This document shows, piece by piece, positions 11,032 to 20,973 of a DNA stretch of 64,000 bases. This stretch comes from Knoxdaviesia capensis (lineage: Eukaryota > Ascomycota > Sordariomycetes > Microascales > Gondwanamycetaceae). Within the stretch, counting starts at the first letter, position 1; each line of letters begins with the position of its first letter. Where the stretch lies: assembly GCA_001510575.1 (NCBI GenBank), contig LNGK01000010.1, forward strand, positions 1,961,111 to 2,025,110, written 5' to 3'. Position numbers and translations under genes: made by a program. The notes under the pieces are model-generated. The model was not told the DNA's origin, did not search any database, and worked only from the letters and a program-made list of their open reading frames with translations.

Positions 11032-13099
11032 ATGTCCTTCCTCGGCGGCGGCGCGGAGTGCTCAACCTCGGGCAACCCCCTCAGTCAGTTCCAGAAGCAT
11101 GTCCAAGATGACACCAGTCTACAGCGGGACCGCATGGCCGGTCGCGGCATGAACGGCCCCGCCATTCCGGGCGGCTTCCGGTCCGTTGGCGCTGGAGTTT
11201 CGCAAGAAGAGGTAAGCTCTGAAGGAGTCTCCGTGTGCGGGCATCCCTAAGCCCCCAAGCTAACATGAGTCTGTTGTCGGCCAGGCTGCCAACAGCTTCC
11301 TCAACAAGCCCGTGACGATGGGCTCCGACCTGGCTATGCAGAACGGCATGCTGCACCTCGATCCCGTCCACTCCGGCGTCCACCTCCGCGCCCACTCTGC
11401 TTCGCCCCAAGCTTTCGCCCCGTCCTTCTCTCCCCCGCACGCTGCCATGGAGGCCGCCTTCAAGCACCCCATGAACCAGACAAACTCCCACTTTAGCGCC
11501 AACGAGTTCGCCGCCTTCAACCAGCTCAGCCAGGTCTCGTCGTCGCAATCTTCCGCGCTAGTGCCGTCGACGCTCGCCCACCAACGGCCAGGCCTCGGCG
11601 TCGGCATGATCAACTCTGGAATGGGCATCAGCGCATCTCGGCCCATGTTCCAGCCCATGTATCAACCCGCCATGCACCAAGGCCTCCACAATCCCATGGC
11701 TCAGTCCACCGCCGACATCAAGGGCAAGGGCCGGGTTGTCGAGCTGGACGACGAAAAGTGGGAAGACGCGTTCAAGTCTATCGACCTGCAGCAAACAGCC
11801 GAGCCCGCGGACGAATCGAAGATCGGCGAACGCGAGCTAGACGAAATGGACCGCATGTTCAACCAGGACTCGGAAACGAACTACGGAGACTTCGAGTCGA
11901 TCTGGCGCGGCATCCAGGCTGAGGCTGACAGCGCCCGCTCAATGGTCGACAAGGGCGCCGATGTGGACGACTGGGAAGACACCGACTTCTCCGGCTTTGG
12001 TGGCGACTGGAGCCGGTACGCTCGAGGAGATCCCGTGGTCGAGTCGTACATGTTTGAGGATCAGAACCTGTTCCACGACAAGGTCAACGCCTTCGAAGAG
12101 GGAGTCAAGATCATGAGAGAAGGCGGCAACCTATCTCTGGCTGCGCTTGCTTTCGAATCCGCCGTGCAACAGAACCCGAACCACGCCGAGGCGTGGGTGT
12201 ATCTCGGCCAGGCCCAGGCCCAGAACGAGAAGGAGACGGCCGCGATCCGCGCCCTCAACCAGGCGCTAAAGCTCGACCCCAACAACCTGACTGCCCTTAT
12301 GTCGCTAGCAGTTTCGTACGTCAACGAGGGCTACGAGGCCACGTCGTACCGGACCCTGGAGCGCTGGTTGGCGGCGAAGTACCCGCAAATAGCCCCTCCC
12401 TCCGAGCTCCACGAAGCGGCCCAGATGGGCTTCACCGACAAGTCCGAGCTGTACCGCGCGGTAACCGATCTCTTCATCAAGGCGGCGCGACTCAGCCCGG
12501 ACGGCGAGCACATGGACCCCGACGTGCAGGTTGGCCTCGGCGTGCTCTTCTACGGCGCGGATGAATTCGAAAAGGCCGTCGACTGCTTCTCGTCGGCCCT
12601 GCAGTCGGTCGAGATCGGCTCGTCGACGCAGAAGGAGCAGGTTCACCTGCTCTGGAACCGCCTGGGCGCCACGCTCGCCAACAGCGGCAAGTCCGAGGAC
12701 GCCATCGCCGCCTACCAGAAGGCTCTGGCGCTGCAGCCGAACTTTGTGCGCGCGCGCTACAACCTCGGAGTCAGCTGCATTAACATGGGGTGTCTGGAGG
12801 AGGCCGCGCAGCACTTCCTGCTGGCGCTGGACATGCACAAGGCGATTGACAAGTCGGCGCGCAGCCGCGCGTACGAGATTCTCGGCGGCAGCACCGCCGG
12901 AGCGAGCAGCAGCGGTGCGGGCGCGATCGACGAGCAGCTGGACCGCATGACGGCGCAGAACCGCAGCACCACGCTGTACGACACGCTGCGGCGCGTGTTC
13001 ACGCAGATGGGCCGGCGGGACCTGGCGAAGAAGACGGTGGCGGGCGTGGATCCGGATATCTTCCTGCCGGACATCAACTTCAAGAACATGCAGCCGTAG
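11032..13099 (+). CDS. pex5: Peroxisomal targeting signal 1 receptor, peroxin 5 (two exons)
   Basis: Exons 11032-11211 and 11285-13099 (73-nt intron, donor GTAAGC, acceptor GGCCAG, phase 0) give 664 residues. PEX5 cycles between cytosol and peroxisome, carrying C-terminal SKL-type cargo to the docking complex. The N-terminus MSFLGGGAECSTSGNPL carries Cys10, the conserved cysteine monoubiquitinated for export in this family. A pentapeptide W219-E-D-A-F223 matches the WxxxF motif that binds PEX14, and further Trp-rich segments follow (around 290-305). The C-terminal half (about 325-610) is a TPR array, with clear units such as AEAWVYLGQAQAQNEKETAA and WNRLGATLANSGKSEDAIAA, which forms the PTS1-binding cup. 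Length and order fit fungal PEX5. The gene ends convergently with the exonuclease gene on the other strand. Confidence 0.97.
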
Positions 13100-14301
13100 C
13101 AGGCTCCCGAGGCTCCGGGGGAATGCGCCGAATCCCCGGCGGAGGCGGTGCGCGCCGCCTGGGAGCCGTTCGCGCCACATATCTGCCAGATCTGTGCGCG
13201 GCGGGTGCGGTGTGTGCTGCGGGGCGAGTTCTGCCATAGGTACTTCATTCACTAGGTGTTGCGGACGTCTCGCCTGTTTGGCTGTCCTCCCTCGCAGAGC
13301 ATAGGCAGATGGAGGTATCTACCGCATCTGGTCACCGCTATCCCCCATCTCCGCTCTGCATGTACCCCTTTTCTTTCTGTTCAGTCTTGTCCCCCACATG
13401 TGTCCCTTCAGCTTGCATTTCCGCCATTCATCTCACCGGGACTAAGCGACTGTCTGTCTGGGTTCATGAAGAAATATCCCCCCTAAAACTGTGTACGTCC
13501 TCCTTTTCGCTTTTTGTTTTCTTTTTGGCACTTCACTCACCCCCCTCGGCGTTCTTGTTCTTTGCATTTCATCTTTTTCATGGGGTTGGTGGAAAGGGGC
13601 GGTTATGGATTTCTTTTTCCCCCGTTTATTGCTTGTGGTTTGACTTTGCTATCCAGATTTTCATGGTATATAGCATTTTAAAAATCTTGATTTCTTTTTC
13701 TTCGGAGCGTTTCGTGTCGTGTCTATGCTTTGGTCGTGTGTCTGTAGGCGTGTCTCATCGATGTCGAGTTCTACTGGTACTCCTCCTAGTAGAATAGATA
13801 GGTTATTAGCCTGTAGAGTAAACTCCAGAGTGTATATAGCAGCTAGTCAGTGTGGAAAGCGTGTTCCCCAGCCAGGAATCGTGATTTACAGTCCCAAGTG
13901 ATGTCTAGGTGAGTACGTGAGCAAGAGCACTTCACGATACCTTCACAAGACAACCCAACCCTAACCCCAGCGAAGAACCCAAATACACACACTCTCTCAC
14001 GCTCGGAACGGCTACAGAGAAAGAAAGCTACGACTACAGAAACAGTCACTCCACTACTACGGATGCACTCAGCTTTCGGTCCAGGAATTCCTTTGATACG
14101 AACGGGACACCCGTCCCAGCCTAAAAGACGCTGCCTCCCCCCCCCAAACCTATGAAAAAAAAAAAGAGGAGTCCATCCAACCGTTCATGAAGAAGAGAAT
14201 GAAAGAAAAGGGAGACTCCAAACACCGTATTCATTCGCCATGCCATCCTTGTTTAGATAGAAAGAAGAAAAAAAAAAAAACAAGCAGGGCGGAAAAACAC
14301 C
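13100..14301. other. Convergent 3' spacer between PEX5 and exonuclease genes
   Basis: Contains the two 3' untranslated regions. There is a T-rich stretch around 13480-13720, a telomere-like octamer at 13957-13964, and an A-rich run at 14150-14281 before the minus-strand stop codon. No gene is seen. Confidence 0.7.
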
Positions 14302-16536
14302 CTACTTGACGCTCACAAAGGCAATGCCGGAGCGCGCGCGCCGCGCGGCGTCGCGCATGGCCTGGTCCTCGGTGTCGGTCCACTGCACCGACAGCTGGTT
14401 CCACTGCGAGCCGGGCGTGTTGTACTCGCGGCGGAACTGCGCGTGCTGGGCCTGCAGGGCCGCCAGCGCGCGCGGGTCGCCCGAGCCGCTGTACACGAGC
14501 AGCGCGGTGCACGGCGGCAGCGCCGCGTGGATCTGCTGCAGGCGGGCCGTCAGGCGCGCGAGCGCGGGCTGCAGCGCGGAGGTGGGCGGCTCGGGGGTGG
14601 CGGGGGCGGCGGGGGCGGGGGTTTGCAGGAGCGGGGAGATGGCCGTGGCCGTGGCGGCGGGGGCGGGGGCGGGGCCGGGGCCGGGGATGTTCTTGGTCGG
14701 GGTGTTGAGGGTGACCGCTGCGGTGAGCTGCTCGAGCGGCGGCGGGGCGGCAACGCCGGCGGGGGTTGCGGCGCGGTTGTTGTTCCACCAGCCGCGCAGC
14801 GCCTCCAGCTCGCGCATGCGCGCCCACACGAAATCCACTCCGCCGGCCCGGATCTCCAGTCCGTCGGGATCTCCCTGCACGGCACGCACGATGCCGGCCA
14901 CGACCTCGTCGTCTGAGGTGCACGGGATGCGGTGGGTCGCCACCGACGTCGGGCCCATGGCCATGTTGCCCCAATCGACGGCGGCGCTGGTCTTGCCCGT
15001 CTCGACGCCGTGCGTGGCGGAAGCGCCGCCCTGCGCCTTGTACGTGGTGCCCGCGCGTGCGAGCCGCATAAACAGGTTCTCGCCCGTCTGGCCGGACGCG
15101 CCCCATGCCTTGCCCTTTTCGCACTTCTGGCGCACAAGGTCCAGACAGGCGCGCGCATCCTCGACGCTGTTATGGCCGCTGGCGCCGCCCTTCTGGATCT
15201 CGCGGTTGAGGTACCGCTGCGTGAGGAACTTGAGCGACTGCTTCAGCGGCGCGCCGCGCGGGTGCGGGAAGATGATCGCCGTGTCGACGATGAACGGGTG
15301 GCAGAAGCGCAGCGCCTTGAGGTCGGAGTCGAGCGAGTGGCCGATGAGGATGGTGCGCGGCGTGACCAGCTCGAGGAGCTGGCGCTGGATGTCGGAGAGC
15401 CGCGTGGTCACGGGCTCGAGCATCTCGGGCGTGATGCCGGAGTACCGCGTCACGTAGTCGGTGACCGGCGCGTCGGGCTTGACCAGCTCGTCCATGACGA
15501 CCTCGCCCGCCCAGTTGACGACGCTGATGCGCGCCAGCGAGAACTCATCTTTCCCCGTCATCACCATCTCGCAGTCGATCGCCAGCACCGTGCGTCCGGC
15601 AGTGACGCTGCCCTCCTCGACCTCGTCGTCGGGAACCTCCGAATCGTCCAGCGAATCAACCTCGGTCACAACCCACCCGTCTCCACTGTTCGTGATCGCG
15701 GCGACCTTGGCGGGGCTGTTATCGGGGAGCAGCACCGGATGGACGACGTATCCATTCTGCTCCAACTCTTCGTTGGTGGCGAGCAGCTCGGTGATGCGCA
15801 TCCGCTCCGGCTTGAAATGCTTGCCGTTGTGCTTTGCTTCCTCCTTGCTCGGGAGAGGCGCAGTGAGGAACGTGGCGATGGGCGAGTGAAGGCGGCTGAG
15901 GCGGTCGTCGCCGGCCGAGCGCACGGGCCACAGGTACGGGAACATGTCCGCAAAGGGCTGGAGGACCTCGGGGAGGGTCTCAGCCGTGAGGGGGCGCGGG
16001 AGGTACGAGTCCGGGCTGTTGGACGACGCCGAGTCGGCGAGAGCCACGGCGGTGGCATCGTTGAACGAATCCAAGTCGGTCGACGCCGAGAACATAGCCT
16101 CCTCAAGACCCGGCACCATGACGGCGACGATCTTGCGGAACTGGCTGCGGTTTGACACGGCCACCCACTGCGGCGCGGCGCCGTCGGCGTAGATGTACAG
16201 CACCAGGTCACGCAGCATGTTGAGGTTGACCTTGGCCTGCAGGCGGCTCTGCGCATGGAAGGTGATGGCCGGGTACGAGGTCGACTGCGACTTGGGCACC
16301 TTCTTGTGCTTCTTCTTCTTGTGGGAGACCGTCTCCCACGGCTCCGCGCTGGAGTTGGACCCGCCGAGCAGGGCGTTGTCGCCGGCAGCGGCAGCGGCGG
16401 CGGGGTTGGCGGCGGTTTCTGTGGGATCGGCGGCTTCGGCTTCGCCGTCGTCATGGGGGGCCGAGCGCTTCAGGCTGCGGTCGCTGTGTTCAGGGGACTC
16501 GTCCCGTTGGGCAATTCCTGGAATGGCGGAGGCCAT
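14302..16536 (-). CDS. rex1: DEDDh 3'-5' RNA exonuclease, REX1/RNH70 type
   Basis: Single-exon gene of 744 residues from ATG 16536. I chose this start for its strong context (AAA ATG G) and because it begins MASAIPG; in-frame ATGs at 16575 and 16662 would add 13 or 42 residues. The exonuclease domain lies at about 315-480 with all three Exo motifs: AIDCEM (Exo I, Asp and Glu), GHSLDSDLKALR (Exo II) and GHNSVEDARACLDL (Exo III, His and Asp). This is the REX1/RNH70 subfamily, which trims 5S rRNA, tRNA and other RNA 3' ends in the nucleus. A Lys-rich stretch (HKKKKHKKVPKS, about 80-92) may serve as a nuclear localisation signal. The C-terminal 250 residues are Ala/Pro-rich low complexity followed by a conserved-looking end (QLSVQWTDTEDQAMRDAARR). 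All catalytic residues appear intact. Confidence 0.93.
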   Translation of the reverse strand: MASAIPGIAQRDESPEHSDRSLKRSAPHDDGEAEAADPTETAANPAAAAAAGDNALLGGSNSSAEPWETVSHKKKKHKKVPKSQSTSYPAITFHAQSRLQAKVNLNMLRDLVLYIYADGAAPQWVAVSNRSQFRKIVAVMVPGLEEAMFSASTDLDSFNDATAVALADSASSNSPDSYLPRPLTAETLPEVLQPFADMFPYLWPVRSAGDDRLSRLHSPIATFLTAPLPSKEEAKHNGKHFKPERMRITELLATNEELEQNGYVVHPVLLPDNSPAKVAAITNSGDGWVVTEVDSLDDSEVPDDEVEEGSVTAGRTVLAIDCEMVMTGKDEFSLARISVVNWAGEVVMDELVKPDAPVTDYVTRYSGITPEMLEPVTTRLSDIQRQLLELVTPRTILIGHSLDSDLKALRFCHPFIVDTAIIFPHPRGAPLKQSLKFLTQRYLNREIQKGGASGHNSVEDARACLDLVRQKCEKGKAWGASGQTGENLFMRLARAGTTYKAQGGASATHGVETGKTSAAVDWGNMAMGPTSVATHRIPCTSDDEVVAGIVRAVQGDPDGLEIRAGGVDFVWARMRELEALRGWWNNNRAATPAGVAAPPPLEQLTAAVTLNTPTKNIPGPGPAPAPAATATAISPLLQTPAPAAPATPEPPTSALQPALARLTARLQQIHAALPPCTALLVYSGSGDPRALAALQAQHAQFRREYNTPGSQWNQLSVQWTDTEDQAMRDAARRARSGIAFVSVK

Positions 16537-17062
16537 TTTAGGTCGGGATTGGGATCCCTGCTTTCGGTGCTTCATTATTAAGGGTGTAGGCAGATTGTCG
16601 CGGTACAATGGTTTAAAGTCGTGGAACAAAGCTGTTCGTTCAACAATGAACAGAAGTGGCAATAGGACCTGATTTTGTATCCTCGTTAGTGGAGAGCTCG
16701 TAGGTGTGAGTCTAGGAAGCTATGACAATGCCTCTTTTTGCCGAACAAAGGCAGACAGCTCTCCCTATAGGAGAGGGAGGTTGAAGTGAGGGGTTCCTTA
16801 AGCCAGATGCAAAGGCAATAAAGGAGACGATAATATGAGTGAGCAAACTTACCAGGAAGAGTGAACAACGGTCAAAAAAGAAATGAGGATTTGGGGTGTG
16901 TAGGAGGGAAGAAATGAAAATACAAGGCGACGTTGAAAATTCTCGATATATGCACGTCAAAAATGCCCATTTTGCTGATTTTCTTATCTTATCTTATCGT
17001 AAATCTCATCAGAGCTCTGACTTTAGGGTCTGGGATAGTTAATTGGACTTAGGGTTGGAGGC
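16537..17062. other. Upstream region of the exonuclease gene with GATA cluster
   Basis: About 0.5 kb of AT-rich sequence. Three overlapping GATAAG sites lie on the minus strand at 16983-16998, and a telomere-like octamer is at 17049-17056. No gene is seen. Confidence 0.6.
16983..16998 (-). promoter_or_regulatory. Triple GATAAG cluster
   Basis: CTTATC occurs three times with 5-bp period at 16983, 16988 and 16993 (GATAAG on the minus strand). HGATAR is the core bound by fungal GATA factors such as AreA or SreA. It lies about 450 bp upstream of the exonuclease start, so use by that gene is possible but unproven. Confidence 0.45.
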
Positions 17063-17580
17063 TTGCATAACAGTCCAGCACACTTCCTAGAGATTGGGCG
17101 CTTCACCCGTCTCACCTCCCGACGAGGACCACACCACCCAGGTCGACGCCTTGAAGACAACTACGCCGATGACATTGAGGGCAGTAACAGCAACAACGAC
17201 ACAGTGACGGAGACTAGGACGATGGAGGATATCAAGAGGATGGAGTCTTTGATTGAAATGATGACCGCGATGACTGCGGTTATGAAAACGAAAATGGAGA
17301 CTCTGGGGCGTCTCTACCGATACAGGTACATGTAGTTAGATACTAGAACGGCGTAACAATGTCACGGAGGGAATCCCATTTACACCGGACCTCAACATCT
17401 CCTTCTGCCTTGCCCAAGGTGCGTGCGGAGGCGGAGGAGGCGAACGAGATCTGCAAGGGCTGCCAGACGGACATCCTGACGCTGATTCGCCAGATCCGGC
17501 GTGTGCAGGAGGATCTGACTTTTACAAGAGGGATGAGGAAGCTTAGCAGGACGGTTGTGCATAGAAAGATGGGTGGGTGA
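17063..17580 (+). pseudogene. Possible coding remnant with helical segments
   Basis: Two open stretches in different frames, 17063-17335 and 17359-17580, have protein-like composition in an AT-rich setting. The first ends with a Met/Glu/Lys-rich helical segment (EDIKRMESLIEMMTAMTAVM). The second has a likely helix (VRAEAEEANEICKGCQTDIL). I could not join them with consensus splice sites in a matching phase: the obvious donor GTACAT at 17326 is phase 2 while the acceptor at 17418 needs phase 0. I do not recognise a family. It may be a decayed gene or a spurious pair. Confidence 0.25.
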
Positions 17581-18081
17581 AGGGAGTATTGCTTAGGGAT
17601 TTGATTTGCGTTCATATTAGTGGAACGATATTCTTTTCAGCTTCTCAGCACATGTAGCCAGAGTCAAAATATATGTGTAAAGTTGATGTGCAGCAAACAA
17701 TGGGCTGTCTAGGACAAGTGACATCTGGATAGAGAAAGGTAGAAGTCAAGTATAATGTCCCTAGCTTAGGGTTAGCCCCTATAAGGTCTAAGTAGAAACA
17801 TTAGGAAGGAGGATTCAGTTAGGAAAAAGATAGAGAAGAGCACATATCTTTTGACTCCTCTTCGCATAAAAAGAAGGCATATAAAAAAAAAAAGTTAAAA
17901 TGAAAAGGAAAAACACAGGATAAAGAAAACAAAAGCAACATATAAACGGAAGATTGGAGCTACTTGTCTATGGAGCCTAAACTTAATCCTTTTTCTATTC
18001 TACTATGCTTCTCCGTTCAAAGAAGCTTTTTCATCATTTTAGTTTTCTCTTCTGCCTCCTTTTCTTTTTCAAACATCAACC
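17581..18081. other. AT-rich spacer
   Basis: Low-GC DNA with A-rich runs (17880-17940) and a telomere-like octamer at 17766-17773. No gene is seen. Confidence 0.6.
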
Positions 18082-18898
18082 ATGGAGTTCATCGCTGTAT
18101 CTTGCAAAAGATGTTCGGCCTTCATGGCGGCCTTCCCGGATCCAGGGCTGGCGATGAGGACGCCTCCCCGGCCGCCCCTTTCCAGATTGTGGATCTGAGA
18201 TCTTGTACTGACGCAGCAAATTGTCATTTTAGAGGCCAATTCCTCCTTTGCCCGTCGGCCGTGGAACTGAAGAGCATGGCCGGACTGCGTCTCGACGTAG
18301 GAGACCTGAAGGTCTACCGAAAGGTAGATCTCTCCCTCGAGACGCCGATGCCGTTGCTCGCCGTCGACAACTCGCAGCAGGTCGAGACGACCCCCCTCGC
18401 CGAGAGCATGGACGTGGACGGCGCTGAGGCGGCCGGATGCGAGCAGGAGACAACAGGCATGAGCCGGTGGTGGACGAGTTCCGGGCCAAACTGGATGCTA
18501 TGAAGAGCACCATCGCCGACCTGCGCCGCGAGGCCGATGCTCGGCGCCAGGAGGCCACCACCACCCTGCCGGCGCTCAAGGGGGGGGTCGCCAAGCTTGG
18601 AGTTTTCGCCAATACGGCTGGCCAGCTCCTGAATGAGCACCGTGCCCAGATACTGGATGTGTCCCCGAAGGAGGCGCAGGGCCGGACCGAAGTTGAAGCC
18701 CGGCGGACGGAGGTGGGCGCGCTCCACCAACGCAGCAGCCGTGCCAAAAAGACGGCCGAAAGCTGCATGGTGAGGGTTGACATCTTGCGAACCCATATCT
18801 GGGGGCTGGCCAAGAAGATCCCCCAAGTGAGCCCGGCTGGCCAGACGCAAGAATCGGCGGAGGAGGCGAACGAGGCGGGAGCAGCGGAGGCGGCCTAA
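18082..18898 (+). pseudogene. Frame-disrupted coiled-coil protein gene
   Basis: A GC-rich island in AT-rich flanks whose coding signal moves through all three frames. It starts in a strong context (CAACC ATG G) at 18082 with MEFIAVSCKRCSAF. It continues from about 18150 in a second frame (FQIVDLRSCTDAANCHFRGQ to ESMDVDGAEAAGCEQETTG), and from about 18460 in a third frame (HEPVVDEFRAKLDAMKSTIA) to a stop at 18898. The last part is a long Ala/Glu/Arg-rich probable coiled coil ending in EESAEEANEAGAAEAA-like sequence. No consensus introns explain the shifts, so single-base indels (decay or assembly error) are the simplest reading. I do not recognise the family. Confidence 0.4.
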
Positions 18899-19051
18899 AA
18901 GAGTCGGGGGGGGGCTTGGGACTGAGAACGTGTACTTGTATCCTTGAAGGTCACGTTGTATTGCATTGTATATATATAAGCTAAACTCAACCAACATGCA
19001 GACTTGGACATCCAGAAAAGGTACTTCCACAAGAGACCCGAGGCGAACGGG

Positions 19052-20973
19052 CTAAGCTGCCATCTCGCTCGGCGGGGTCGGCGAACCCTCTCGACCAAAC
19101 TCGACGGCAATCACACGCGCACCCAGCTCGGCCAGGGCGTCGATCTTGGCGACGACGACCTCGGCCCAGAAGCCGAGCCAGTCGTCGGTGCGGCCGGCCT
19201 GCTTGTCCTCCCAGCGCGAGAGGATCTCGTCGTACTCGGCAAGCGTGGGGTTGAGCCCGGAGCCGCGGGCGGTGGTGTGCTTGAGCTGCTGGTGCTTCTC
19301 GCGCGCCTCGGCGGCGATGGGCCAGTCGGCCACGTGGGCGGTCGGCGCGTACGTCATGATCATGAACAGCAGCATGCGCGTCAGGGCCAGCGGCTCCAGG
19401 CTGGCGAGCGCCTGCAGGTGGCCGGCGTCGGCGATGCCGTACTGCACGGCGAGCTGGTCGAGCCGCGTGGTGAAGATGGCGGGGTCGCGCAGCGCGAAGC
19501 CCAGCAGGCGCGCGACGACCAGCGCGCCCTTCAGGCGGAACGAGGCGAACGGCGCCACGTGGGTGACGGGGTGGGCGCGCGAGGCGTTCAGGCAGGCCAC
19601 GGCCAGCGCGCGCGTGTAGTCCATCTGCTGGTCGTGCAGCGACGAGAAGTAGCCGAAGCACTCGTTGAGGAAGTACGGCACGGGCGCGATGCCCCACAGC
19701 CCGGCGTCGACGAGCGGGCGCAGCGTGTGGTACTTGGTGCGCAGGCGCGCGAGGTCGGAGCAGTGCTTGAAGGTGTCGGCGTCCCAGTCGACGCAGAACA
19801 TGGCGTGGTAGGCCTCGCGCAGGCTGGCGTCCGCGTCCATCTTGGCGAGCGCGGCCGCGTGCAGCTGGGGCAGCTTGGGGCACAGGCTGAAGCGGTTCTC
19901 GGCGAGCATCGGGTGGTTGCGGTAGGCGGCGTACGGGTCCAGGTCCAGCGTGCAGCGCCGGCACTTGCATTGGAAGTGGTACGGGGCCAGCTCGTCCTCG
20001 CGGATGAAGGTGGGGATGTTGGGGTCTGCGGGTGGTTAGCAGGTGGTGGGGGGGAGGGTTGGGGTTTGGTACAGGCTTGCTTGGGTTCAGGTTGATGAGG
20101 AGAGGGGAGGGGGGAACATACTGCAGTAGGAGATGAAGATCTCCTCGCCCTCGGCGATGTGGGTGTCGGCCACCAGTTTTGCCTGGCGGCCGTAGATCTG
20201 CACGGAGGCGTTAGGCAGGCAGGAGTGGTTGGCCATGGCGAGGGTGGCGTCAATGAACACGCCGTAGGAGCCGAGATCGTCGTCGTGGAAGTTGAAGCAG
20301 TTGGTCATGATCTAGCGGGGGGGGTTAGAGCGCGGCAACATTCCTCTGCGGCGGGGTGTGCCAAGACACGGTACGCACGAACCTTGCACTGGGTCTCCAT
20401 CACCCGCTCCAGCTGGTTCTGGTCGCCGTTCACATACGAGATGATCGTCTGGCACTGCAGCCGCAGCATGGACCACTGCTGCGGATCGGCGCGGTACTTG
20501 TCGATATGGCTCATCAGCCGGCCGGGCGCGTTGATGCCGGCGCCGACCTCGGGCACCAGCAGCGACAGCAGCAGCGCGCGCACCGGCGTCGGCAGCGCGT
20601 CGGCGGGGCGGCCGGCCTCGCGCAGCGACTTCATCACGGGGCACTCGAGCCGGTGGCCGGCCGAGCTGCGCCACGCGGCGCGCTGGCACTCCTTGCTGCA
20701 GTACAGCGTCACGCCGCAGCCGCCGCACCGCTTGACCGGGTTCTCGGTCATCAGGCAGTAGTGGCACGCGCGCTCGAACATCATCAGCGACGGCAGCGCG
20801 ATCAGCGGGCTGGTGAACAGCCCGATCGGCGTGCCGGGCGCTAGCGCCTGCGTGGCCACCATCATGCGGCCCTTGTCCGGCGCGGAGTCGGTGATACGGA
20901 AGAAGACCGGCGCCGGGCCGCTGGGCGCCGACGGCGCGGCGGCGGCGGCGGACGCGGACGCGGACGCGGCCAT
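19052..20973 (-). CDS. SET-MYND domain protein, SMYD-like (three exons)
   Basis: Exons 20973-20383, 20311-20122 and 20025-19052 join in frame to 584 residues. The MYND zinc finger lies at about 70-111 (CHYC...CGGCGVTLYCSKECQRAAW...HRLEC). The split SET domain continues after it with the hallmark NHSCLPN (225-231) and GEEIFISYC (about 252-260), followed by a post-SET cysteine cluster (CKCRRC). These are the cofactor- and substrate-binding motifs of SMYD lysine methyltransferases, so an S-adenosylmethionine-dependent protein methyltransferase role is likely; the substrate is unknown. The C-terminal half is helical, as in SMYD proteins. Intron 1 (71 nt) uses a weak donor GTTCGT with a good TAG acceptor; intron 2 (96 nt) uses GTATGT. 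The N-terminus is a 20-residue Ala/Ser run. Confidence 0.92.

Noticed and set aside
14932..16155. 407-codon open frame on the plus strand
   Set aside because: Antisense shadow of the exonuclease gene, whose DEDDh motifs are on the minus strand; the plus-strand translation has no recognisable motif.
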